Below are positions 7,080-14,088 of a stretch of DNA of 15,689 bases, in pieces. Within the stretch, counting starts at the first letter, position 1, and each line of letters opens with the position of its first letter. Both the position numbers and the translations under genes were made by a program. Under the pieces are notes generated by a model, which worked only from the letters and a program-made list of their open reading frames with translations, was not told where the DNA came from and ran no database searches. The DNA comes from an uncultured Clostridia bacterium (GTDB lineage: Bacteria > Bacillota > Clostridia > Monoglobales > Monoglobaceae): positions 1 to 15,689 of the forward strand of contig CAMCUJ010000006.1 in NCBI GenBank assembly GCA_945878965.1, given 5' to 3'.

Positions 7080-8276
7080 TTAATTTATTCCCCATAACTT
7101 CTCAAGGTTTTTTTCAGGCAATAACTCATCAAAATTCCGCATTTCAAGATTTCTTCTAAGCTCCCCCAAAACCCCTTTGTTTTTTAACAAATATATAATT
7201 TTATTATATATCAATTCATCACAGTTGTCAACAACAATTCCATCCACATTATGCTTTATTTGCTCTCTTGCACCTGCGTATTCCGTAGCTAAAACAGGTA
7301 TTCCGAGAATCTGAGCCTCAGTAACCGCTATAGGCTTTCCCTCATATTTTGAGGTTAAAACAAACAAATCACATTTCTTTATATAAGGATAGACATTACT
7401 TCGTGAGCCCATAAGAATAAACTCATTCTCAACACCGTTTTCCTTAATAAGCCGCTCAATTTCCGCTCTGTCCTCGCCCTCACCGAATACATACCATCTA
7501 ACATTATTAAATCCGTTATCCTTAAGCTTTTTCATGGCAAGCACCCCTCTGTATATCGCCTTATGGGAATTATTAAGTCTTGCCGCCGTAACGATATTAA
7601 AACAGCTCTTATCCGGATTAAAATCCGTCACTTCCTCCTTTGCAAGCTCACGCACCCTATCAATCTCCACAAAATTCTCTATGGCAATCGAACGCTCACT
7701 ATATTCCGGAAACAAAGCATCAAATGAGCGCTTACATTCATTTGAAACAAGTACAATTCTGTCAAATTCGCCGAGCATTTTACGGTCAATTTTCGGATTC
7801 AATCCGGCTAAAATGAAATCAACGTGAATATAAGCTATCTTTTTTTCGGAATTAACCCGCTTTGCAATATAATTATCGGGAAACCCCTCCATATATCCGA
7901 CAGCAATATCGTATTTCTTTTCAAGCTTCCTTGAAACCGATGTAAGCGCCTGCCCCGACATAATCTGAAACCAACCGTTTTTATAACGCTTTTTCTTATA
8001 AATATCATACATAAATGCTCTGAAAAGATAACCTCTGAAAAAATAAACTATCAGCTTTTTAAGCTTTGCCAGATAATAATTTTTTTCCGTTACCGCCTGA
8101 TTAAGTATATTCACCTGACTTGGAATTCTATCAAGGTATTCACCCTCGGTTCTTGACATTATAAGGTCAACGTCATATTTATCATAATCAATATTTCTGA
8201 GCAGTGCCAAAAGACTGCTTGTAACACCGCCCGTTTCAAGAGCAGAGGTGGCAATAAGAATTTGTTTCTTTTTCAT
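7080..8276 (-). CDS. GT4-family (GT-B fold) glycosyltransferase
   Basis: The 398-residue cytoplasmic enzyme starts at ATG 8276, preceded by GAGG at 4 bases. The N-terminal Rossmann half begins with a beta strand and the glycine loop SALETGGVTSSLLALL (11-26), typical of GT4 acceptor-side domains. A basic, aromatic stretch (about 70-103) probably touches the membrane or its lipid-linked acceptor. The C-terminal half (about 225-398) has VFGEGEDR (263-270), then KKCDLFVLTSKYEGKPIAVTEA (300-321) holding the E-x7-E pair E312/E320 that binds the nucleotide-sugar ribose and phosphates. The GIPVLATEYAG segment (325-335) follows. It should add one sugar to the growing lipid-linked repeat unit, with retention of configuration as is usual for GT4; donor and acceptor cannot be read from sequence. 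It is separated from the preceding glycosyltransferase gene by 167 bases of hairpin-rich DNA, and from the polymerase by 54 bases. Confidence 0.88.
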   Translation of the reverse strand: MKKKQILIATSALETGGVTSSLLALLRNIDYDKYDVDLIMSRTEGEYLDRIPSQVNILNQAVTEKNYYLAKLKKLIVYFFRGYLFRAFMYDIYKKKRYKNGWFQIMSGQALTSVSRKLEKKYDIAVGYMEGFPDNYIAKRVNSEKKIAYIHVDFILAGLNPKIDRKMLGEFDRIVLVSNECKRSFDALFPEYSERSIAIENFVEIDRVRELAKEEVTDFNPDKSCFNIVTAARLNNSHKAIYRGVLAMKKLKDNGFNNVRWYVFGEGEDRAEIERLIKENGVENEFILMGSRSNVYPYIKKCDLFVLTSKYEGKPIAVTEAQILGIPVLATEYAGAREQIKHNVDGIVVDNCDELIYNKIIYLLKNKGVLGELRRNLEMRNFDELLPEKNLEKLWGIN

Positions 8277-8301
8277 AATTCCTCATTTCTTCTTTTTTAC
8301 C

Positions 8302-8437
8302 GGCGGTTTACGAACCGCCTTATGATTTATTCTCGGTCGGCTTCGCCGACAAAACCTTGAGGCTCTGCCTAAAACTCTCCGCAACTGCTGTTGCCGTCGT
8401 GCAAAAGCGACCGCCGTCGCCGCTGTCGCCGCTTACG
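8302..8437. repeat. GC-rich, hairpin-dense intergenic element
   Basis: This stretch between the two GT4 genes is much richer in G and C than its surroundings and packs successive short dyads. They are GGCGGTT/AACCGCC (8302-8308/8313-8319), GTCGGC/GCCGAC (8336-8341/8345-8350), AGGC/GCCT (8360-8363/8367-8370) and GCAAC/GTTGC (8381-8385/8390-8394). A perfect 9-base tandem repeat GTCGCCGCT follows at 8416-8424 and 8425-8433. It does not end in a U-run on the minus strand and lies inside the operon, so it is not a simple terminator. It resembles a REP/MITE-like intergenic repeat, possibly affecting mRNA stability or partial polarity. Multi-copy status cannot be tested here. Confidence 0.55.
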
Positions 8438-8439
8438 TA

Positions 8440-8461
8440 TTGACTAATGCTTGACTAATGC
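8440..8461. repeat. Perfect 11-base tandem duplication at the 3' end of a GT4 gene
   Basis: TTGACTAATGC is present twice with no gap (8440-8450 and 8451-8461). In minus-strand sense the duplication covers the last codons and the TAG stop of the upstream GT4 gene. Because 11 is not a multiple of 3, it changes the reading frame at the end. With a single copy the protein would end ...LALVNT with a TAA at 8433-8435, instead of ...LALVKH. It may be replication slippage or a target-site-like duplication linked to the adjacent GC-rich element. Confidence 0.75.
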
Positions 8462-9712
8462 AAGTATTTTTTCAGCCTGAGCCACATTATTTTTATTCTC
8501 AACAACAAAATTTCTGCCTCTTGTTCCCATTTCCTTAAGGCTTTCCTCGTCACACTCGCAAAGCCTTATAATATCCTTTGCCATATTATTTATATTTTCG
8601 CTGTCAAAATAATTAAGATAACCGTCATATTCCTCGGGAAACGCCGGAAGCCTGAAGCAGAGTACCGGACGCCCCGACATCATATATTCAATAATCTTTG
8701 AAGGAAAAGAATACTTTGTATAATCCCCGTCAGCCGTTCTCGGATTTACAAGAATTGTTGCTTTGGACTGAATTTTAACCGCCTCATCTCTTGTTACGGC
8801 TCCGGTATATATTATTCTTTTATCTCTCTTTGCCGCCTCCGTCACTTCTTTTTCCGCTTCTCCCGCTCCGCATAAAATCAAACGGTAATTCGGATTTTCT
8901 ATAAGCTCAAACGCTTTAAGAAGCTTAAGTATCCCGTATTTCTTTGTAAAGCTTCCTGTGTACGCTATACTTTTTATACCCTTTTCAAAAACACCCTCAA
9001 AAAGCTTCGGATTTTTAAACTCAGTTTTTAAAAGCTCGTTATATTCCTTAGGATTACTTATTCCCTCCATAACAATATACGGTCTTTCGCCTTCAAAATA
9101 ATCCTTCATAGCCTCTGCAAGATAAACAAAACAGTCAACCTCAGACTGATATTTTTTTATCCGCCTTACTCTTAATTTACGTATTATATCAAAAAGAATT
9201 TTCCCCTCTTTGTCTATATCGGTATATTCGGGAAGGTCGGGAACTATAAGGCACACCCTGTTGTTTTCCGAATACTTTCTGAAAATTTTCGCCGCCTTTA
9301 AATACATAGGAAGCACACTGTAAATTATAAGCACACGTCCTTTTTTTGTTCCCTGCTTAAGCTCTTTTTTGATATGCCTAAGCACCGCTCTTTCACAAAA
9401 CCATTTCTTTAAAAGAGTGAGATTACAGTAGCCTATGTTTATATCATCCGCACCTTTTGTATGCGAAAACTCAAATTCCTTTATAAATAAATCCCTGTAC
9501 CGCTTCGGAAATGAACCGACAGGCAGAACATTAAATATCTTAACAGGTTTTCTCAAATTCTCATCAAGACCCTTTATTATGCTTCCAAGATGAGCATTAG
9601 CCGCAAAAGGAAGCGTCGCACTGCTTTTTTCAAGAACCTCTTTTTCCATACCTTTTGGAAAAATTCCTCCAAGTACTATAACCTCTGTTTCTCTTTCCCC
9701 ATTCACTCCCAT
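8444..9712 (-). CDS. GT4-like (GT-B fold) glycosyltransferase
   Basis: The 422-residue protein has ATG at 9712, 14 bases after the upstream GT2 gene ends. The nearest purine-rich site is GGGG about 11 bases upstream, so initiation may rely on translational coupling. The N-terminal half (about 9-230) is divergent but begins with VIVLGGIFPKG and contains a strand-helix-strand pattern around 125-160. The C-terminal nucleotide-sugar half is clear: SIAYTGSFTKKYGILKLLKA (248-267), YRLILCGAGE (276-285), IYTGAVTRDEAVKIQSKATI (301-320), and LVNPRTADGDYTKYSFPSKI (321-340) leading to EYMMSGRPV (342-350). This is the usual GT4 donor site, with one acidic partner at E342. No membrane helix is apparent, so it should act at the inner face of the membrane. 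The C-terminus has been altered by an 11-base tandem duplication. Sugar specificity is not readable. Confidence 0.83.
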   Translation of the reverse strand: MGVNGERETEVIVLGGIFPKGMEKEVLEKSSATLPFAANAHLGSIIKGLDENLRKPVKIFNVLPVGSFPKRYRDLFIKEFEFSHTKGADDINIGYCNLTLLKKWFCERAVLRHIKKELKQGTKKGRVLIIYSVLPMYLKAAKIFRKYSENNRVCLIVPDLPEYTDIDKEGKILFDIIRKLRVRRIKKYQSEVDCFVYLAEAMKDYFEGERPYIVMEGISNPKEYNELLKTEFKNPKLFEGVFEKGIKSIAYTGSFTKKYGILKLLKAFELIENPNYRLILCGAGEAEKEVTEAAKRDKRIIYTGAVTRDEAVKIQSKATILVNPRTADGDYTKYSFPSKIIEYMMSGRPVLCFRLPAFPEEYDGYLNYFDSENINNMAKDIIRLCECDEESLKEMGTRGRNFVVENKNNVAQAEKILALVKH

Positions 9713-9726
9713 ATTTTAAAATACCC

Positions 9727-10635
9727 CTATCTTTTAATTTTACTGAGCATATCAAACATTTCGACAATAAAATCGACAGGTGATATAAAGAACGCCTTTA
9801 TAAGCGACACGAACGCTTTGGGATAATTATGATTTCTCTTGAAATAGAAAACCAAAACTGCGTTTCGCCTGAATTTTATATATCGTATTTCACGCTTCGT
9901 CAGCCTGTCAAAATACTGCTCCTTAATACGCATCATCTCCTCGTCGCCTTTCATTTTATCAACGCTCTGAGATATACGTGCCTTATTATGTATATACTGA
10001 ATTGCGGTTATTTTGTTATAATAGCCTATCTTAAGTCCCTTTTCTATACTTTCAAGCATAAGAATGTATTCTTCACCTATAACCGCTCCGGGTTTAAATC
10101 CGCTCGTCTTGTTATATCCGCTGCGGCTGAACATATATACATCAGTAGGAGTCAGATGATGCATCAAATGTGCTTTAAGCAAGCTTTCTTTATCCGTATT
10201 CTTTACATATCTTGAATTTATTCTTGCATCAACCTGTCTGTCATTATCGTCATACATTTTTATGTCACTGAATGAAAGTTCAAGGTCATTTTCCGTCATA
10301 AATTTAAGCTGACCCTCTATTTTATCCGGAAGATACACATCGTCATCGTCCAAAAAGCAAATATAATCACCGCTTGAATACTCAATTCCGTTATTTCTCG
10401 AAACAGCCGCACCCGAATTTTTTTTATTTTTTATATATTTTATACGTTCATCATCGCCAAACACATTCTTTAAGCTTTGCTCGGTTTTTATCTGGTCGTC
10501 CGTTCCCTCTCCGTTATCATCAACTATAACTATTTCTATGTTTTTATAGCTTTGCTTTAAAACCGACTCAATCGCCCTTTGCAAAAATTCACTTCTTCTA
10601 TAAGTAGGAATAATTACACTAACCTTTAAATCCAT
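9727..10635 (-). CDS. GT2-family (GT-A fold) glycosyltransferase
   Basis: This 302-residue enzyme is first in the minus-strand operon; ATG 10635 lies about 52 bases below the predicted transcription start. It opens with the GT2 hallmark VSVIIPTYRR (5-14) and AIESVLKQSYKNIEIVIVDD (21-40), where D39/D40 contact the nucleotide. The metal-binding D-x-D region is FLDDDD (94-99), within YICFLDDDDVYLPDKIEGQL (91-110). GEEY (187-190) lies where the catalytic-base acidic motif is expected in inverting GT2 enzymes. The last 50 residues hold amphipathic or hydrophobic segments (about 259-266, 273-285 and 287-298) that may dock on the membrane. It would add one sugar to a lipid-linked polysaccharide repeat unit. 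The family is certain; the sugar is not known. Confidence 0.9.
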   Translation of the reverse strand: MDLKVSVIIPTYRRSEFLQRAIESVLKQSYKNIEIVIVDDNGEGTDDQIKTEQSLKNVFGDDERIKYIKNKKNSGAAVSRNNGIEYSSGDYICFLDDDDVYLPDKIEGQLKFMTENDLELSFSDIKMYDDNDRQVDARINSRYVKNTDKESLLKAHLMHHLTPTDVYMFSRSGYNKTSGFKPGAVIGEEYILMLESIEKGLKIGYYNKITAIQYIHNKARISQSVDKMKGDEEMMRIKEQYFDRLTKREIRYIKFRRNAVLVFYFKRNHNYPKAFVSLIKAFFISPVDFIVEMFDMLSKIKR

Positions 10636-10693
10636 ACTTCTATCCCACCCTTACAATATACAAAAACTTTTCATCTCCTGTTAGCTTAGTATT

Positions 10694-10722
10694 ATGATAC
10701 CATAAAATACGCTCTCCGTCAA
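10694..10722 (-). promoter_or_regulatory. Sigma-A-type promoter for the polysaccharide cluster
   Basis: On the minus strand a -35 box TTGACG (10722-10717) and a -10 box TATCAT (10699-10694) are separated by exactly 17 bases. Transcription would start near 10687, leaving about 52 bases of leader before the GT2 ATG. The GT2 start has only a weak purine-rich site (AAGGGTGGG). All genes from here to the left edge run the same way with mostly short gaps, so this promoter could serve the whole cluster. Confidence 0.65.
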
Positions 10723-10834
10723 TGTTATAACCTATATTTTAAGAAAATCAATTTCTGATTGGTATTCAATCTGTAGATGCTAACTGTGTTCGCCGTCATT
10801 TGATTATATCCGATCCCTGCCGCATAAAAATTTA

Positions 10835-10863
10835 TTGCATTAAAAAAATATATGTGTTATTAT
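10835..10863 (+). promoter_or_regulatory. Extended -10 promoter of the aldo-keto reductase gene
   Basis: TTGCAT (10835-10840) and TATTAT (10858-10863) are 17 bases apart, with TG one base before the -10 hexamer (10855-10856). The start site would be near 10870. This lies downstream of an in-frame ATG at 10852 and supports the later ATG at 10903 as the true start. It is divergent from the polysaccharide promoter about 115 bases away, so the two could share regulation. Confidence 0.6.
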
Positions 10864-10902
10864 AAATTAAAAGTATTAAAAACAAGGAGTGAAAATTTTA
10901 AT

Positions 10903-11730
10903 ATGAACAATCAACTTAAAAGCCATAAGGACACATATATATTATCAAACGGAGTAAAAATTCCATGTATAGGCTTTGGAACATATCTTATGACGGGAAA
11001 CTTAGCCGAAGATTCTATAATTGAAGCATTGAACTTAGACTATCGCCATATTGACACCGCCTCACTTTACAAAAATGAATCCGATGTCGGACAGGCAATA
11101 AAAAACAGCGGTATACCACGAGATGAAATATTCGTAACCGGAAAGCTTTGGAATACCGATCAAGGCTATAATTCCACACTTAAGGCATTTGATGAATGTC
11201 TTAATCGTTTGGGCTTTGATTATCTTGATATGTATCTTATCCATTGGCCTGTTCCCGAGGGTCACGAGGACGATTTTGAGGAATTGAATCTTGAAACGTG
11301 GAGAGCATTTGAAAAGCTTTATAAAGAAAAGAAATTACGTGCCATAGGTGTAAGCAACTTTAAACCAAAGCACTTAAAGCCGCTTATGAAAAACGCTGAA
11401 ATTATGCCTATGGTAAATCAGCTTGAAATTCACCCCTGCCACAATCAAACCGAAACAGTGGAATTTTGCAAAGAAAACAATATACAGGTTGAAGCTTGGG
11501 GTCCTCTTATGCGGGGTAAAGCTCTCGGATTTACCGAGCTTAAAAAAATAGCTGATGCACATTCCAAAAGCATTGCTCAAATTTGCTTAAGATGGCTTAT
11601 TCAGCAGGATATAATTCCTCTTCCGAAATCACAGACGCCAAGCCGAATTAAAGAAAATACACAGATATTCGATTTCACATTAACAGATGAGGAAATGAAG
11701 ATTATAAATAACATCAAATTATCGGAATAA
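10903..11730 (+). CDS. Aldo-keto reductase (AKR family, 2,5-diketogluconate-reductase-like)
   Basis: This cytoplasmic NAD(P)H-dependent reductase of 275 residues is a normal length for bacterial AKR5-type enzymes. The chosen ATG (10903) follows AAGGAG at 10884-10889. An in-frame ATG at 10852 would add 17 residues but lies upstream of the predicted transcription start and has no clear binding site. The catalytic tetrad is complete: D51 (RHIDTA), Y56 (SLYKNE), K81 (VTGKLW) and H114 (YLIHWP). The phosphate/cofactor-binding end is also present: PLPKSQTPSRIKENTQIFDF near the C-terminus (Lys-Ser and Arg positions) and GVSNFK in the barrel. It reduces carbonyls such as keto-sugars or aldehydes to alcohols. 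The exact substrate cannot be stated. The gene is monocistronic: divergent from the polysaccharide operon and closed by a terminator, so there is no strong contextual link to polysaccharide synthesis. Confidence 0.92.
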   Translation: MNNQLKSHKDTYILSNGVKIPCIGFGTYLMTGNLAEDSIIEALNLDYRHIDTASLYKNESDVGQAIKNSGIPRDEIFVTGKLWNTDQGYNSTLKAFDECLNRLGFDYLDMYLIHWPVPEGHEDDFEELNLETWRAFEKLYKEKKLRAIGVSNFKPKHLKPLMKNAEIMPMVNQLEIHPCHNQTETVEFCKENNIQVEAWGPLMRGKALGFTELKKIADAHSKSIAQICLRWLIQQDIIPLPKSQTPSRIKENTQIFDFTLTDEEMKIINNIKLSE

Positions 11731-11747
11731 CAGCATCAAAAAATAAG

Positions 11748-11787
11748 AACCGCATACATTTGGGATAAACCCAAAATATGCGGTTTT
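11748..11787. terminator. Bidirectional intrinsic terminator between convergent genes
   Basis: AACCGCATA (11748-11756) pairs with TATGCGGTT (11777-11785). An inner TTTGGG/CCCAAA stem (11759-11764/11770-11775) closes a five-base loop after a small internal loop. A T-rich run follows on the plus strand (from 11784), and on the minus strand the hairpin leads into TTCTTATTTTTTG. It therefore can stop both the aldo-keto reductase transcript and the opposing Na/phosphate transporter transcript, whose stop codons flank it by 17 and 11 bases. Confidence 0.9.
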
Positions 11788-11798
11788 AATTTTAATAT

Positions 11799-13580
11799 TT
11801 ATTCTGCCTTCGGAAGTGCATACTTTTCTTTAAAGTGCATATAATCCTTTCTGTAGCGATCCGGCATTTCTTTATGAATTTTCTTCAAATACTCGTGAGT
11901 ATTAAAGTTCGGAGTTTCACATTTGTTCTGAATTATAGCTACTCCGACATTTGAACAGTGATCGGCAATTCTCTCAAGGTTGCTCAGTATCTCAAGAAAT
12001 ACAACGCCTGCCTCAACCGAACAGACCTTCTGCTTAAGTCTGTCAAGATGCTCTTTTTCAAGATTTTCCTTAATATCATCTATAACTTCCTCAAGCGGCT
12101 CAATTCTCTCGGCAAGCTCTGTACTGTTGGCTTCAAATGCCTGAACCGTAAGGTCTGTTATATGTTCAACCGCATCAAAAAATATAGAAAGTCCCTTTTT
12201 GCCGTAATCGGTAAACTTTATCTTCTGACTTACCATAAGACCAATACTTGAACCTATATTATCACAATAATCACCTATACGCTCAATATCATTTACGGTA
12301 TGAAAATATCCCGATACAAGCTTGTTTTCTTCCGCATTAAGCGGAGTATCCGCAATTTCCGTCAAATAATTTGTAAGAAGTATTTCAAGCTGGTCAAGCG
12401 TATTCTCGTTCTCTTTCATATTGTCAATATAATTAGTATTCTCATCCTTTATCATATCAAGGCAATACTGAACATTCTGTCTTGCAGTTTTAGCCATCTC
12501 AACCATAGCCTTTGTTGTGTTGGAAATGGCAACAGCCGGTTTTGAAAGGAAACGCTTGTCAAGAAGTGCTCCGGGTCCGGTAACCTCCTCAGCCGATGAA
12601 CGGATTGTTAAATTCGCAAGCTTTACCAAGACTCCTGCAAACGGCAAAAGTATAAGTGTATTTACAACGTTGAATATTGTATGGAAATTAGCTATGTCAC
12701 CCTTATAAATAGACGAATCCCAAAACGGAATAAACGGTCTTAACGCATAAATTACAACGAGGAATATAATTGTTCCTATAACGTTAAAATATAAATGCAC
12801 ACAAGCTGCACGCTTTGCGTTCTTGCTTGCACCGATACTTGATAAAATAGCGGTTATACAAGTACCTATATTCTGACCCATAATAATCGGAACAGCCGCT
12901 GCAAATGTTATAGCTCCCGTTGTCGCAACAGCCTGCAAAATACCGATTGACGCCGAACTTGACTGTATAAGTGCTGTAACACCGGCACCCGATAAAATTC
13001 CAAGTACAGGATTTGTCATCGAAGCGAACAAATTTTGGAACTGTTGCTCATATGTTTCCTTTAATGCCGTTACTGAGCCCTCCATATTTTGCATACCGAT
13101 AAATAAGATACCAAAACCTATTATTATCTCACCAACACATTTAAGCTTTTCTTTTTTACCGGCAGTAAATATAAGAACAGCTCCGACAATTAACGCAACA
13201 GGCGCAAGTATGTCCGGCTTAAATATAAGAAGATACCAAGGCGTTCCTGCCGCCGCATTTCCGCTGAGTCTTAAAATCTGAGCCGTAATGGTGGTACCTA
13301 TATTTGCACCCATTATAATTCCAACGCCCTGTCTTAATGTCATCATTCCGGCATTAATAAATCCTATGACCATTACAGTTGTAGCACTGCTGCTCTGCGT
13401 TAATGCCGCAACAACCGCACCGACAATAACCGACTTAATAAGGTTGCTTGTAAGGCTTTCTATAATACTCTTCATTTTGTCGCCCGTAGATTTCTCAAGA
13501 CCCTCACTCATTATCTTCATTCCGAACAGGAACATTCCAAGTCCGCCGAGCATCCCAATAGCACTGCTAAAAATATCCAT
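11799..13580 (-). CDS. Na+/phosphate cotransporter (NptA/SLC34-like) with PhoU-like C-terminal domain
   Basis: The 593-residue protein has ATG at 13580, with GGAGG seven bases upstream. Residues 1 to about 325 are a membrane domain of roughly 8-9 helices holding the family's inverted repeat. The paired signatures are TQSSSATT (61-68) and IQSSSAS (205-211), each followed by a glycine-rich loop, GANIGTT (91-97) and GQNIGT (235-240). The QSSS motifs form the Na+/Pi site in the SLC34/NptA family. Residues about 345-575 are a soluble helical domain with PhoU-like features, including NDIERIGDYCDNIG and LERIADHCSNVG, the two E/D-rich helix motifs that bind metal in PhoU proteins. Known or proposed roles are sodium-driven phosphate (or other anion) uptake or efflux; some relatives have unclear transport function. 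It is monocistronic: its own promoter lies upstream and the shared terminator downstream. Confidence 0.92.
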   Translation of the reverse strand: MDIFSSAIGMLGGLGMFLFGMKIMSEGLEKSTGDKMKSIIESLTSNLIKSVIVGAVVAALTQSSSATTVMVIGFINAGMMTLRQGVGIIMGANIGTTITAQILRLSGNAAAGTPWYLLIFKPDILAPVALIVGAVLIFTAGKKEKLKCVGEIIIGFGILFIGMQNMEGSVTALKETYEQQFQNLFASMTNPVLGILSGAGVTALIQSSSASIGILQAVATTGAITFAAAVPIIMGQNIGTCITAILSSIGASKNAKRAACVHLYFNVIGTIIFLVVIYALRPFIPFWDSSIYKGDIANFHTIFNVVNTLILLPFAGVLVKLANLTIRSSAEEVTGPGALLDKRFLSKPAVAISNTTKAMVEMAKTARQNVQYCLDMIKDENTNYIDNMKENENTLDQLEILLTNYLTEIADTPLNAEENKLVSGYFHTVNDIERIGDYCDNIGSSIGLMVSQKIKFTDYGKKGLSIFFDAVEHITDLTVQAFEANSTELAERIEPLEEVIDDIKENLEKEHLDRLKQKVCSVEAGVVFLEILSNLERIADHCSNVGVAIIQNKCETPNFNTHEYLKKIHKEMPDRYRKDYMHFKEKYALPKAE

Positions 13581-13635
13581 ACTTTAGCCTCCGTCATTTT
13601 TCGTTTTTACTTAATTATAAATAACATACATTTTA

Positions 13636-13664
13636 ATTTTACTATACATATTACAACTTGACAA
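13636..13664 (-). promoter_or_regulatory. Promoter of the Na/phosphate transporter gene
   Basis: On the minus strand TTGTCA (13664-13659) and TAAAAT (13641-13636) lie 17 bases apart, with a predicted start near 13629 and about 48 bases of leader before the ATG. The -35 box sits inside a small dyad (ACTTG-A-CAAGT) that could serve as an operator. Confidence 0.5.
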
Positions 13665-13889
13665 GTCCTAAATTTTTTATAAAAAATCCGTCTTTTTCTT
13701 ATGATATTTTGTCAAAATACATTTATTTTTCACAAAAATAAATCCTTTTTATAGAATAAAACTATTATTTAGGATTGTAAGTTCTAATTCTTCCTTAATA
13801 AATTTTTAACATTTTTAAATGAAAATTATACAATAACTTCACAAAGCAAGCCTTAAACAAAAAGTTATATTTAATTGTACAAAAATGTA

Positions 13890-13918
13890 TTGCAAGCATT
13901 TAATAAATATGATACAAT
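13890..13918 (+). promoter_or_regulatory. Promoter of xylB
   Basis: TTGCAA (13890-13895) and TACAAT (13913-13918) are separated by 17 bases, and TG at 13910-13911 gives an extended -10. Transcription would start near 13925, about 164 bases before the xylB start. No clear CcpA (cre) or XylR operator can be recognised by eye around it. Confidence 0.6.
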
Positions 13919-14088
13919 AATATTATATATACTTTAGCCGTATATTTTAAATTTTCGGTTATTTATAGATAAAGGACTGCCGCATTGAGTGAATAATTCA
14001 TAAATACAGCAGCCGATTTAATTTCTTAATTTATTAAGATAGAAATTACATAACATTACTACTAAATTTACTGAAAGGGGATTAAAAA

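Larger units (their letters stand above)
13581..14088. other. 508-base AT-rich intergenic region between divergent genes
   Basis: No convincing gene is seen. Besides the two promoters listed separately, it holds a 16-base perfect palindrome ATTTTTTATAAAAAAT (13672-13687) and a dyad ACTTG-A-CAAGT (13656-13666) that overlaps the -35 box of the transporter promoter. It also holds an inverted repeat AATCCT...AGGATT (13741-13746/13771-13776) with an inner ATAG/CTAT pair. The last 160 or so bases (about 13925-14088) form a long xylB leader with only weak, imperfect pairings (for example AGCCG with CGGTT). It ends in AAAGGGG about eight bases before the xylB ATG. No known riboswitch is recognised. 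Confidence 0.6.

Noticed and set aside
8302..8319. Intrinsic terminator between the two GT4 genes
   Set aside because: On the minus (coding) strand the hairpin is followed by an A-rich, not U-rich, tract, and same-strand genes continue.
9829..10215. 128-codon plus-strand reading frame
   Set aside because: It lies wholly antisense to the well-supported GT2 gene, has no ribosome binding site and no recognisable protein features.
10640..10690. Short leader peptide after AGGAGATG in the polysaccharide operon leader
   Set aside because: The ATG directly abuts AGGAG with no spacer and the frame is only seven codons with no attenuator-like structure after it.
10852..10902. Upstream start of the aldo-keto reductase at 10852
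   Set aside because: The predicted -10 box (10858-10863) lies after it, there is no binding site before it, and the extra 17 residues do not look like the family's N-terminus.
13288..13587. 99-codon plus-strand hydrophobic frame
   Set aside because: It is antisense to the N-terminal membrane region of the Na/phosphate transporter, whose QSSSATT motif is unambiguous.
13658..13683. Plus-strand promoter starting with TTGACA
   Set aside because: A perfect -35 hexamer is present, but the best -10 candidate is only 14 bases away or is just an A-run; the 13890-13918 promoter is much better for xylB.
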